A stretch of DNA of 6,363 nucleotides. It comes from Geopsychrobacter sp. (GTDB lineage Bacteria > Desulfobacterota > Desulfuromonadia > Desulfuromonadales > Geopsychrobacteraceae). The stretch's first letter is position 1. Each line of letters starts with the position of its first letter. Both the position numbers and the translations under genes were made by a program. Shown piece by piece: positions 1 to 6,363 of this stretch. Under the pieces are notes generated by a model that made no database searches, was not told the DNA's origin, and worked only from the letters and a program-made list of their open reading frames with translations. The stretch is taken from contig JAKIUS010000103.1 in assembly GCA_021647445.1 (NCBI GenBank), positions 1 through 6,363 on the forward strand, given 5' to 3'.

Positions 1-23
1 CGGGAGGCGCGGGTGTCTCATGG

Positions 24-347
24 TCATCTCCTGTCCAGTTTCAGGTAACGGCGTGCCGCCGGATTTTCAGGGTCGAGAATGTGCACCGAACGATACAGCC
101 GGGCTGCCTCCTCGGTCTGCCCCTGCAGGGCCTGCAATGCGGCCAGTTCGGCGAGGCAGCGTACGGCCGCGGGGTCGACCGCCAGCATGCGTTTTTGATC
201 AACCGCAACAAGCTGGGTTCGATGCTGGTGGCCGGAGAGAGCCTGTATCTGTTGGAATGCCAATCCGCATCCTACGCGGTTCTGGCCTGCAATGAGGCCG
301 AAAAAGAGGCCAACACCCTGCATGATTCCTATGTCAGTGTTGAGCAC
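24..347 (-). pseudogene. C-terminal fragment of a TPR-repeat protein (5' part missing, joined to clpB)
   Basis: Read on the minus strand, the last 53 residues before the stop at 24-26 (about 185 down to 24) have the helix-turn-helix pattern of a tetratricopeptide repeat: an LAVDP turn, then an alanine/leucine-rich helix A ([20 protein letters not shown]), then a [12 protein letters not shown] helix B closing with the typical LDP, and a short basic tail. A weaker helical pattern continues upstream to about 263. Beyond roughly 263-294 the strand is antisense to recognisable ClpB, so the nominal ATG at 345-347 lies inside clpB and is unlikely to be the true start. TPR segments mediate protein-protein contacts; the partner cannot be inferred. 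I read this as the 3' end of a larger TPR gene cut off by a rearrangement or an assembly join. It could instead be a short expressed ORF. The repeat pattern is clear; the status as a fragment is inference. Confidence 0.5.
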
Positions 348-2621
348 CTGTTATTGGCTGTGGCCGAGGCTAGCAGTGATGCGCCCGCACAACGCTGGTT
401 GCGGCGCAACCGGGTCGATCGTGCCCGGCTGCTTGAAGCCCTGCGCAAGGTACGCGGACATCAACGCGTCGAGAGCTCCGATCCTGAAGCGACTTACGAG
501 GCGCTGCAGAAGTACGGTCGTGACCTGGTCGAGGAGGTCAAGGCGGGGGATTTCGATCCGGTGATCGGCCGCGATGAGGAGATCCGCCGTACCATTCGAA
601 TTCTTTCACGTAAAACCAAGAACAATCCGGTCTTGATCGGTGAGCCGGGGGTCGGGAAAACCGCGATCGCTGAAGGTTTGGCGCAACGGATCGTCAAAGG
701 GGACGTTCCGGAAGGGCTCAAGCATAAAACTATTTTCTCGCTCGATTTGGGAGCCTTGGTAGCTGGAGCCAAATTTCGGGGTGAATTCGAGGAGCGACTA
801 AAAGCCGTACTCAAGGAGATCCGCGAGAGTGGTGGCCAGATTCTGCTTTTTATTGACGAGCTTCATACCATCGTCGGTGCCGGGAAGACCGAAGGATCGA
901 TGGATGCCGGAAATATGCTTAAGCCGATGTTGGCGCGTGGCGAACTGCACTGTATCGGTGCGACGACACTGGATGAATATCGCAAGTATATCGAGAAGGA
1001 TGCCGCCCTCGAACGGCGCTTCCAGCCGGTGCTCATTGAGCCGCCCACGGTCGATGACAGTATCAGCATTCTGCGTGGCTTAAAGGAACGCTTTGAGCTT
1101 TTTCATGGCGTCAGGATTCAGGATAATGCTCTGGTTGCCGCCGCTCAGTTGAGTGATCGCTATATCAGCGATCGTTTTTTGCCGGATAAGGCGATCGATC
1201 TGGTGGATGAGGCCTGCGCGACCATTCGGACTGAAATCGATTCTATGCCCGCAGAGCTCGATGCGATTACCCGGCGCGTGCGTCAGTTGGAGATCGAAGA
1301 GGCGGCGTTGCAGGGGGAGAAGGATGCCGCCAGTCATGAACGGTTGTCTCTGTTGAGACGTGAACTGGCAGAACTCAAGGCTCAGGAGGCCTTGCTGGCG
1401 GCCCGCTGGCAGCAGGAGAAGGGTGGTCTGCAGCAGATTCAGCAGTTGCGCGAAGCGATTGAACGGGCGCGCCACGAACTCGAAGAGGCCGAGCGGAACT
1501 ATAATCTGCAGCGTGCCGCTGAACTCAAGCACGGTCGTTTGCCAGAGCTTGAGCAGCAATTGAAGGTCAAGGAGACGCAACTCTCCAGCGGCGAACAGGC
1601 GGGTCGCCTGCTGCGTGAAGAAGTTACCGAAGAGGAGATTGCGCAAATTGTCGCCCAGTGGACCGGAATCCCCCTGGCGCGGATGGTTGAGAGCGAAAAG
1701 GAGAAGCTGGGCCGACTCGATCAACTCCTTCACCGGCGGGTCATCGGGCAGGATGAAGCGGTGCAGCGGGTGTGTGATGCGATTATGCGCGCGCGTGCGG
1801 GGATTAAAGACCCGCAGCGACCCATCGGTTCGTTCCTGTTTCTGGGGCCGACCGGGGTCGGCAAGACCGAGCTTGGCAAGGCGCTGGCCGAGGCCCTCTT
1901 CGATAGTGAAGAGAACCTGATCCGCATCGATATGTCCGAGTACATGGAGAAACATGCGGTCAGTCGTATGATTGGCGCACCGCCCGGCTATGTCGGTTAC
2001 GAAGAAGGGGGGCAGTTGAGTGAGGCGGTGCGGCGTAAGCCCTACGCGGTGATCCTGTTTGATGAGGTCGAAAAGGCTCACCCCGAGGTCTTTAACCTGT
2101 TGCTGCAGATTCTCGATGATGGTCACCTGACCGATGGCCAGGGACGAACCGTCAATTTCAAGCAGACAGTGATCATCATGACCTCGAATATCGGCTCGCA
2201 GCGCCTGCTCGAAGAGATCGGTCCCTCCGGTAATCTTGCCGATAAAACCCGTCAGGCGATTGAGCATGAATTGCATCACCATTTTCGCCCGGAATTTTTA
2301 AACCGCATCGATGATACGTTGATTTTTCTGCCGTTGCGGCAGGACGAAATTCTGCAGATTGTCGACCTGTTGAGCGCCCAGTTAGATCAGCGACTGCAGG
2401 AGCAGGGGCTGAGTCTGGAGTTGAGTGATGCGGCCAGGAAGTTTGTCGCCGAGGCCTCGTACGATCCGCTCTATGGTGCCCGCCCCTTAAAGCGCTATCT
2501 GCAACGTGAACTTGAGACTCTGATTGCGCGCCGGATTATCGCTAACGATTTGCCCGCTGGCAGCCACCTGCAGGTCGAGCTGGTTGATGGTCAGCTTAAA
2601 ATCTCAGCAATAAAGGTGTAG
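81..2621 (+). CDS. clpB: ATP-dependent chaperone ClpB (protein disaggregase), N-terminal repeat 1 missing or replaced
   Basis: This is a Hsp100 AAA+ hexameric ATPase that threads aggregated proteins through its pore, normally with DnaK/DnaJ/GrpE, in the cytoplasm. Numbering from the GTG at 81 (846 aa): second Clp_N repeat about 72-125 ([11 protein letters not shown]); NBD1 with Walker A GEPGVGKT 187-194, Walker B LLFIDE ending at E260, pore loop KFRGEF near 231, arginine fingers R312/R313; long charged coiled-coil M domain about 393-510; NBD2 with Walker A GPTGVGKT 589-596, Walker B VILFDE ending at E662, pore loop GYVGY 636-640, sensor-2 GARPLKR 799-805. The M domain and the lack of a ClpP-docking IGL/IGF loop separate it from ClpA/ClpC/ClpX. 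Walker A sits 19 residues earlier than in E. coli ClpB, yet the first Clp_N repeat is not recognisable: residues 1 to about 50 are antisense to a TPR segment. The start is therefore uncertain. The frame is open to the window's left edge, and an in-frame ATG at 222 lacks a clear ribosome-binding site. Family call very sure; 5' end unsure. Confidence 0.9.
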   Translation: MHRTIQPGCLLGLPLQGLQCGQFGEAAYGRGVDRQHAFLINRNKLGSMLVAGESLYLLECQSASYAVLACNEAEKEANTLHDSYVSVEHLLLAVAEASSDAPAQRWLRRNRVDRARLLEALRKVRGHQRVESSDPEATYEALQKYGRDLVEEVKAGDFDPVIGRDEEIRRTIRILSRKTKNNPVLIGEPGVGKTAIAEGLAQRIVKGDVPEGLKHKTIFSLDLGALVAGAKFRGEFEERLKAVLKEIRESGGQILLFIDELHTIVGAGKTEGSMDAGNMLKPMLARGELHCIGATTLDEYRKYIEKDAALERRFQPVLIEPPTVDDSISILRGLKERFELFHGVRIQDNALVAAAQLSDRYISDRFLPDKAIDLVDEACATIRTEIDSMPAELDAITRRVRQLEIEEAALQGEKDAASHERLSLLRRELAELKAQEALLAARWQQEKGGLQQIQQLREAIERARHELEEAERNYNLQRAAELKHGRLPELEQQLKVKETQLSSGEQAGRLLREEVTEEEIAQIVAQWTGIPLARMVESEKEKLGRLDQLLHRRVIGQDEAVQRVCDAIMRARAGIKDPQRPIGSFLFLGPTGVGKTELGKALAEALFDSEENLIRIDMSEYMEKHAVSRMIGAPPGYVGYEEGGQLSEAVRRKPYAVILFDEVEKAHPEVFNLLLQILDDGHLTDGQGRTVNFKQTVIIMTSNIGSQRLLEEIGPSGNLADKTRQAIEHELHHHFRPEFLNRIDDTLIFLPLRQDEILQIVDLLSAQLDQRLQEQGLSLELSDAARKFVAEASYDPLYGARPLKRYLQRELETLIARRIIANDLPAGSHLQVELVDGQLKISAIKV

Positions 2622-2656
2622 ATTTCCCCCGATGTTGGTGCGGATAAATTTTTTTC

Positions 2657-2684
2657 TTGATTTTTATAGTTGGGCGCGTATAAT
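2657..2684 (+). promoter_or_regulatory. Sigma-70-like promoter for the thioredoxin-like gene
   Basis: TTGATT at 2657-2662 and a perfect TATAAT at 2679-2684 are separated by 16 bp, in an AT-rich gap just after clpB. Transcription would start near 2691, leaving a leader of about 43 nt before the ATG at 2734. This makes the small gene at least partly independent of clpB. Motif match only; not verified. Confidence 0.55.
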
Positions 2685-2722
2685 TGACCGAAAGAGTCAT
2701 AATTAAATTCTCATCTTCCCTC

Positions 2723-2728
2723 AGGAGG
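2723..2728 (+). promoter_or_regulatory. Strong Shine-Dalgarno site of the thioredoxin-like gene
   Basis: AGGAGG, the full anti-16S match, lies 5 nt before the ATG at 2734 and fixes that start. Such a strong site suggests efficient translation of this small protein. Confidence 0.75.
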
Positions 2729-2733
2729 TTATC

Positions 2734-3009
2734 ATGCGTATAGATATTCTCTGTAAGCCCGACAGTCGAGGACGTTGTGAAGGAACTTTGAGTAATGTAC
2801 GTGCGGCGCTCAACAAGATGGGTGTTGAAGCAGAGGTTCATCAGTTTCAGGATAGTCGCAAGTTGATCGACAACCGAATTTACGTTGGTCCGGCGTTATT
2901 GATAGATGACCAGGTCAGAATCGCTGGTCGTGTCCCGGATATCGAGGAGATCATTGAGTTTCTGGCCGAGCGGCCCCGCTATATGAAAGAGGTTTCCGAG
3001 GCTGTTTGA
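2734..3009 (+). CDS. Small thioredoxin-fold protein with a degenerate active site
   Basis: This 91-residue cytoplasmic protein (no signal peptide or membrane segment) resembles the small thioredoxin/glutaredoxin-like family of archaeal MTH895 (redox-active disulfide protein 2 type). Visible marks are a first beta strand MRIDIL, a Cys-containing turn followed by an alpha helix (TLSNVRAALNKMG), a second strand (VEAEVHQF), a cis-proline-type turn at GPALLID (Pro about 54), and the closing IAGRVPDIEEIIEFL hairpin-helix typical of that family. Family members usually carry CxxC before the first helix. Here Cys15 fits the second cysteine, but the position of the first (residue 12) is Arg, and the only other cysteine is Cys7, giving C-x7-C. 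Classic dithiol-disulfide exchange through CxxC is therefore unlikely; monothiol chemistry, metal binding or a purely structural role are possible. It follows clpB by 112 bp with its own promoter and is closed by a strong terminator. The fold call is fairly sure; the function is unknown. Confidence 0.75.
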   Translation: MRIDILCKPDSRGRCEGTLSNVRAALNKMGVEAEVHQFQDSRKLIDNRIYVGPALLIDDQVRIAGRVPDIEEIIEFLAERPRYMKEVSEAV

Positions 3010-3027
3010 GGTTTCTCAATACCCATA

Positions 3028-3079
3028 AAAAACGAAGAAGGGCTCCATCGCTCATGTGATGGAGCCCTTCTTCGTTTTT
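3028..3079 (+). terminator. Strong rho-independent terminator, potentially bidirectional
   Basis: Two perfectly complementary 22-nt arms (3028-3049 and 3058-3079) flank an 8-nt loop. A further G-U and C-G pair can extend the stem and leave a TCAT tetraloop. The GC-rich core (GGGCTCCATC / GATGGAGCCC) is bordered by an A run on the left and a T run on the right, so it can act in either direction. It starts 18 bp after the stop of the thioredoxin-like gene and separates it from the response regulator. Confidence 0.92.
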
Positions 3080-3131
3080 GTTCTGCTTCATCCGTCGCAT
3101 GAAGGTGCGCCTTTTCGAGCAGGTTCCCGAG

Positions 3132-3160
3132 TTTACATTTTGACCTTTCTGGGGTACTCT
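3132..3160 (+). promoter_or_regulatory. Possible sigma-70-like promoter of the response regulator
   Basis: TTTACA (3132-3137) matches the -35 consensus at five of six bases. With a 17-bp spacer it is followed by a weak -10, TACTCT (3155-3160). It sits after the strong terminator and before the next gene, where a promoter is needed. The -10 is poor, so an activator or another sigma factor may be involved. Confidence 0.3.
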
Positions 3161-3196
3161 CTTAGCCTTAACTAACCCCTGAAGGATGTTTGGAAA

Positions 3197-4564
3197 ATGG
3201 CGAAAATTTTGCTGGTTGATGATGTTGACCTGTTTCTTGAGCTTGAGCGGTCTTACCTCGAAGGGCTTGATTACGACCTGGTGACAGCCTCTTCGGGGGA
3301 GGAGACCTTAGCGCGTATTGAACGGGTCGAGCCCGATATTTTGCTGCTCGATTATTATATGCCTGGGATCGATGGCGACGAGGTCTGCATCACCCTGCGC
3401 AAGAATCCACGTTGGCAAAATTTACCGATTATCATGGTTACGGCGGCGGGCAAACCGGAAGAGGTTCAGTGCTGCCTGGCCTCTGGTTGTGATGATTACA
3501 TTACCAAACCGGTGAACAAGCAGGAGCTGCGTGAAAAGGTTAAGCGTTTGCTCGGCCAGGTGCATCGCCGCACCGTCGATCGGGTGCCACTGGATCTGCC
3601 CGTCAGTTTAAGAGGGGATGGCGCGTTGACACAGGCACGTGCTCGCAATATTTCGCACAATGGTCTCTACCTTAAAACTGAAACCCTGCTGCCTGAAAAC
3701 AGTGTTGTTGAATTGACCCTGGAGCTTGCGGAGGGCAAGTCCCTTGATCTGCTTGGTAAGGTTAAACGTGTCGAGCAGGATGGGAGTAATGGCCTCGGTG
3801 TTTATCTGGTTCATCCCGATGCCCAGGGCCGGAAGGAGATCGATTCCCTGGTCAAAGACGGGATGGCTCGGTTGCGTGCCGGCGCGGGTGGTGATACCAG
3901 TCTGCATCAGCGTATGCTCGCTTTGGAGCGAGAATGTGCGCGGATGAGGGGCGAGCAGGAGAGCGATCAGCGGCGTATCAGTGAGTTGGAGCAGGAGAAT
4001 CTAGAATTTGCCAACCAGTTGGTGCAGGTCGAGGATGTCAATAACAACCTGACCAATCTCTATATCGCTTCATCACGGCTTCATTCGACTCTTGATCGCA
4101 AGGAGACCCTTGAAATTATAAAAGAAGTTGTGATTAACTTTGTCGGCGCCGAGAAGTTTGCAGTCTTCATTCATGATGAGGCGGAAAAGGTACTGCGTTT
4201 CGAGACCGGTGAAGGGTTTGAAGATCATCAGCAGATCCCTGAGGTCAAGATGGGAGAAGGGCTACTTGGTGAGATTGCCGAGAGTAAAGAGAACTATTTT
4301 GCCCAAGAGATGACCGGGAGTGAATCGGATGACCCCCTGATACCACTAGTGGCAATTCCGTTAATGATTCAGGGCGAGCTGCTTGGGCTGTTGGCGATCT
4401 ATCGGCTCTTTATCCAGAAAGAGCAGCTTGCCTCCATCGATTATCAGCTCTTCTCCATGCTCGGTGACCACGCCGCCACAGCGCTTTTTTCCTCGACCCT
4501 CTATGGGCGTTCCGAGCGCAAACGCCAGACCTATCAGGGTTTTATGGATCTATTGCTCAAATAG
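3197..4564 (+). CDS. Response regulator with receiver, PilZ and GAF domains
   Basis: This 455-residue soluble protein is probably a phosphorylation- and c-di-GMP-responsive signalling hub. Residues 1-120 are a receiver domain with acidic pair D8/D9, phosphoacceptor D52 (LLDYYMPG), T82 and K104 (TKP), all intact. Residues about 124-222 are a PilZ domain: R125-x3-R129 and N151-x-S-x-x-G156 are the two c-di-GMP-binding signatures, followed by the usual KVKRVEQ...GLGVYLV strands. Residues about 236-289 form a charged coiled coil. Residues about 290-435 are a GAF domain (FVGAEKFAVFIHDE, VKMGEGLLGEIAES, AIPLMIQGELLGLLAIYR). No DNA-binding, GGDEF, EAL or kinase output domain follows, so output is likely through protein contacts. 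AAGGA at 3182-3186, 10 nt before the ATG, supports the start. Upstream it is insulated by a terminator, so it is probably monocistronic. No partner histidine kinase lies in the window. The domain assignments are firm; the GAF ligand and the target process (motility, exopolysaccharide or pili are typical for PilZ) are unknown. Confidence 0.9.
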   Translation: MAKILLVDDVDLFLELERSYLEGLDYDLVTASSGEETLARIERVEPDILLLDYYMPGIDGDEVCITLRKNPRWQNLPIIMVTAAGKPEEVQCCLASGCDDYITKPVNKQELREKVKRLLGQVHRRTVDRVPLDLPVSLRGDGALTQARARNISHNGLYLKTETLLPENSVVELTLELAEGKSLDLLGKVKRVEQDGSNGLGVYLVHPDAQGRKEIDSLVKDGMARLRAGAGGDTSLHQRMLALERECARMRGEQESDQRRISELEQENLEFANQLVQVEDVNNNLTNLYIASSRLHSTLDRKETLEIIKEVVINFVGAEKFAVFIHDEAEKVLRFETGEGFEDHQQIPEVKMGEGLLGEIAESKENYFAQEMTGSESDDPLIPLVAIPLMIQGELLGLLAIYRLFIQKEQLASIDYQLFSMLGDHAATALFSSTLYGRSERKRQTYQGFMDLLLK

Positions 4565-4696
4565 TCAGCACATCCCGCCTTCGACACTCTGGCGGCGTTG
4601 CTGTGCTGCTCGAATGCTCACATAACCATGTATGCTCCGCTTCTGCGCTTCTGCGCTGCTCGCGCCTTGCCTGAGCACCAAATTCGGGCGTGCTGA
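4565..4696. repeat. Structured intergenic element with terminal inverted repeats, probable dispersed repeat
   Basis: The element starts directly after the response regulator's stop codon. Its ends are inverted copies: TCAGCAC (4565-4571) and GTGCTGA (4690-4696), extended inward by CCCG/CGGG with a small offset. Inside, GCTGCTCG occurs twice (4605-4612 and 4655-4662), CGCTTCTG is tandemly duplicated around 4639-4654, and CACATAACCATGTATG forms a small near-palindrome. The strand is rich in CTG/GCG/CTC and shows no credible coding signal. Similar GC-rich elements between convergent genes are common in proteobacterial and Desulfuromonadales-like genomes as REP/MITE-type repeats; from memory this one resembles them, but only one copy is in the window. 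As RNA it could fold on either strand and serve as a transcription barrier between the two convergent genes. Confidence 0.5.
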
Positions 4697-4715
4697 ATAG
4701 TTGCATAAGTTCAAT

Positions 4716-6363
4716 TCAGCTCGCATCCGCGATCAGTAAACCTTCCTGCAGTGCGAAATTCAATAGCTCGGTGGCTTCTTCCCTGGGGAAACCCGCGCAG
4801 AGCTGCTGGCGAGACTGTGCTTTTTGCGCCCGACGCAGCAGTTGCGCAAACTCGGTGGTCAGCACTTCGGTGAAGACCTGAGAGCCGCGCCGAATCATCA
4901 GGCCGCTGGTGGACCTCTGCTCGACCAGCTGTTCCCAGCGGGCCAGATCGATTGCCTCAGCTTCTAATGCACCAAGAATCTCACAGCGCAGATCTATCAG
5001 GGTGACGCCCTCCGCCAGCTTTAACTTCTGTTGCTGCGCTGGTGTATGTTCGGCCGGCAACGTTTCGGGGCCGAGGAGAGTCTCGGCATACAGATAATGG
5101 TAATCAAGGATATCGGCAACCAGTGGCCAGCGTCCCTGCTGGTGGGCGGAACTGAAGCGTTGGCAGAGAAAATCCTTCTGCAGTTGTAGGATAGTTTGTG
5201 GTGTCAAGGCTGATGGCGCAAGTAGGGTCTCTTCACCCTGGTTTTTGATCACCCAGTCTCTAAATGCTTCCAGCATATTTAGAGGCGAGATCTGTAGCGA
5301 TTCACAACAGGGGAGCAGGAAGGCGACGGCGCGGCCCAGGTTGTAAAAAATGTCGGTAGCGGCGGCGAGCAGACTGCAGGCTTTCATCTCACTGGTGGAG
5401 AAATCGGGACTTTGAATCAGCAGGTAGGGCGGATGTGGCTCGGCTTTTAGTGTCAGTTCTTGTTGCTGCTGAAAAAGTCGTGTGCCGGGCAAAACCGCGA
5501 GGGGGAAGATATCGAGCTGATTGGGGCGATAGTCCAGCGCCTGTTTCAGACTGGCGCAGAAACCGGTATAGCTGTCACCGGGCAGGCCATAGATGAGGTC
5601 GAGACCGAAGGTCAGTCCTGAGTTGGCGAGTAGTTCGACCCCGGACCAGAATTTATCGGGATTAATTTTACGATTGAGACCGGCCAGAACTGTGCTGTTG
5701 GCTGACTGCAGACCGAGTTGGATGGAACAGGAGAGCTGGCCGAGCAGTTTGATGGTTTTTCGGTCAATGAACTCGGCCTTGGCTTCGAGATGGTAATGTA
5801 GTTGAGGTGCATTGTCGATGAGCAGTTGCAGGAGTTGGTGCCCGCGCTTTGGTGGTGCGTTGAAGCTGGAATCGAGAATCCAGACCTGTTCGGTGCCGTT
5901 ATCGCAGAAGCATTCCAGCTCGGCGGCAAGGCGTGCGACAGGCAGGGGCCTGACCCCGGCTTGTCCCTTGGCGTCATAACAAAAGTTACAATTAAACGGG
6001 CAACCTCGTGCCACCTCCCAGAGGACACCGCCATCTGTCGGACGCAGAGTGTTGTTCAGCCATGGGGAGGTCAGTTGGTTGATTGAACAACTGCTGGCCG
6101 TCGGCAGTGTCTGGCCTTCACCGGTATAAAGCCCCTCGATCCCCACAAGATCGCGGTCCTCGGCGAGTCGTTGCGCTAACTCTGCAAAGCTCTCCTCCCC
6201 TTCGCCACGCAGCAGGGCATCGAAGTTGCCGCTGCTGAGGATACGGCGACTGTCGGCACCCGCGTCGGGGCCGCCTGCCAGCAGGAACGGATCGGCCCCT
6301 GAAGACTTGAGATCACGAGCCAGATTAAGAATACGGATGCGATTCCACGACGAGATGGAGAAG
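4716..6363 (-). CDS. B12-binding-type radical SAM protein, 5' end cut by the window edge
   Basis: The minus-strand frame runs from the stop at 4716-4718 to the right edge with no stop, 548 codons. The GTG at 6146 is therefore an internal codon: the 72 codons upstream of it encode family-like sequence (LLAGGPD at residues 27-33; FDALLRGEGEESFAEL at 47-62), the end of a cobalamin-binding-like Rossmann domain. The radical SAM core follows: RGCPFNCNFC with C121, C125 and C128 (CxxxCxxC) to bind a [4Fe-4S] cluster and cleave SAM, an LDSSFNAPP segment, LEAKAEF, IQLGLQSAN, GLDLIYGLPGD about 253-263 and DIFPLAVLPGT. The C-terminal third (about 340-548) is helical, with an LDYHY segment (419-423) reminiscent of the DUF4080-type tail. 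Class B radical SAM enzymes of this layout usually methylate or rearrange unreactive carbons, or are tailoring enzymes; the substrate cannot be told. The cobalamin-contacting N-terminus lies outside the window, so B12 use is inferred. It converges on the response regulator across 151 bp. Confidence 0.88.
   Translation of the reverse strand, partial: FSISSWNRIRILNLARDLKSSGADPFLLAGGPDAGADSRRILSSGNFDALLRGEGEESFAELAQRLAEDRDLVGIEGLYTGEGQTLPTASSCSINQLTSPWLNNTLRPTDGGVLWEVARGCPFNCNFCYDAKGQAGVRPLPVARLAAELECFCDNGTEQVWILDSSFNAPPKRGHQLLQLLIDNAPQLHYHLEAKAEFIDRKTIKLLGQLSCSIQLGLQSANSTVLAGLNRKINPDKFWSGVELLANSGLTFGLDLIYGLPGDSYTGFCASLKQALDYRPNQLDIFPLAVLPGTRLFQQQQELTLKAEPHPPYLLIQSPDFSTSEMKACSLLAAATDIFYNLGRAVAFLLPCCESLQISPLNMLEAFRDWVIKNQGEETLLAPSALTPQTILQLQKDFLCQRFSSAHQQGRWPLVADILDYHYLYAETLLGPETLPAEHTPAQQQKLKLAEGVTLIDLRCEILGALEAEAIDLARWEQLVEQRSTSGLMIRRGSQVFTEVLTTEFAQLLRRAQKAQSRQQLCAGFPREEATELLNFALQEGLLIADAS

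Noticed and set aside
20..295. 91-codon plus-strand frame at the left edge
   Set aside because: Proline/arginine-rich low-complexity translation typical of a shadow frame; it overlaps the TPR segment and does not supply the missing Clp_N repeat.
1080..2282. Long antisense open frame (400 codons) inside clpB
   Set aside because: It mirrors highly conserved ClpB sequence; its translation shows no recognisable domain and the length is explained by the codon bias of the sense gene.
2622..2655. Possible terminator after clpB (ATTTCC / GGATAAAT followed by seven T)
   Set aside because: The stem is short with a bulge and a large unpaired centre; the T run is suggestive but the hairpin is too weak to call.
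2596..2841. Minus-strand frame across the clpB/thioredoxin-like gap
   Set aside because: It overlaps the start of a well-supported gene and its promoter; no domain or ribosome-binding site supports it.
3140..3168. Alternative promoter TTGACC with TAGCCT
   Set aside because: The -35 is good but the -10 matches poorly; the overlapping TTTACA/TACTCT pair with 17-bp spacing is no worse, and neither is certain.
3166..3185. CCTT...AAGG hairpin over the response regulator's ribosome-binding site
   Set aside because: Only four base pairs; not enough to claim translational control.
5612..6034. 140-codon minus-strand frame overlapping the radical SAM gene
   Set aside because: It is another frame of the same strand; the radical SAM frame carries the conserved motifs, and this one has none.
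6144..6146. GTG as start of the radical SAM gene
   Set aside because: The frame remains open to the edge and the upstream codons encode sequence typical of the B12-binding domain, so this codon is internal.

Overview
The window looks like chromosomal DNA of a free-living Gram-negative bacterium with moderate GC. The protein repertoire fits the Desulfuromonadales/Geobacterales side of the Desulfobacterota: a ClpB disaggregase, a REC-PilZ-GAF regulator with an intact c-di-GMP motif, and a B12-binding-type radical SAM protein. That placement is inference from protein style; no rRNA or other firm taxonomic marker is present.

Layout, left to right. (1) Positions 1 to about 290 are a problem area. 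The minus strand carries a convincing C-terminal tetratricopeptide (TPR) segment (about 24-185, weaker to about 263). The plus strand reads open straight through it into clpB. (2) clpB occupies the plus strand to 2621. From its second Clp_N repeat to the C-terminus it is complete and canonical, but the first N-terminal repeat is absent and antisense TPR sequence stands in its place. (3) A short gap with a good sigma-70-like promoter leads to a 91-residue thioredoxin-fold protein (2734-3009) that has lost the CxxC spacing. It ends in a strong, perfectly paired intrinsic terminator (3028-3079). (4) A 455-residue response regulator (3197-4564) combines a receiver, a PilZ domain, a coiled coil and a GAF domain. 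(5) The 151 bp between it and the next, convergent gene is filled by a structured non-coding element with terminal inverted repeats, probably a dispersed intergenic repeat. (6) The minus strand from 4716 to the right edge encodes a radical SAM protein. Its reading frame stays open to the edge and includes the end of a B12-binding-like domain, so the gene is cut by the window and does not begin at the GTG at 6146.

The genes do not form an obvious single pathway. The terminator and separate promoters suggest that the thioredoxin-like gene and the response regulator are independent units, with the radical SAM gene converging on them. ClpB works in cytoplasmic protein disaggregation, the REC-PilZ-GAF protein in signal integration, and the radical SAM enzyme has no assignable substrate. 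I see no defence island, prophage, CRISPR array, tRNA or rRNA. The points most worth a second look are the abrupt clpB/TPR joint, the degenerate thioredoxin-like protein, the REC-PilZ-GAF architecture and the 4565-4696 element.
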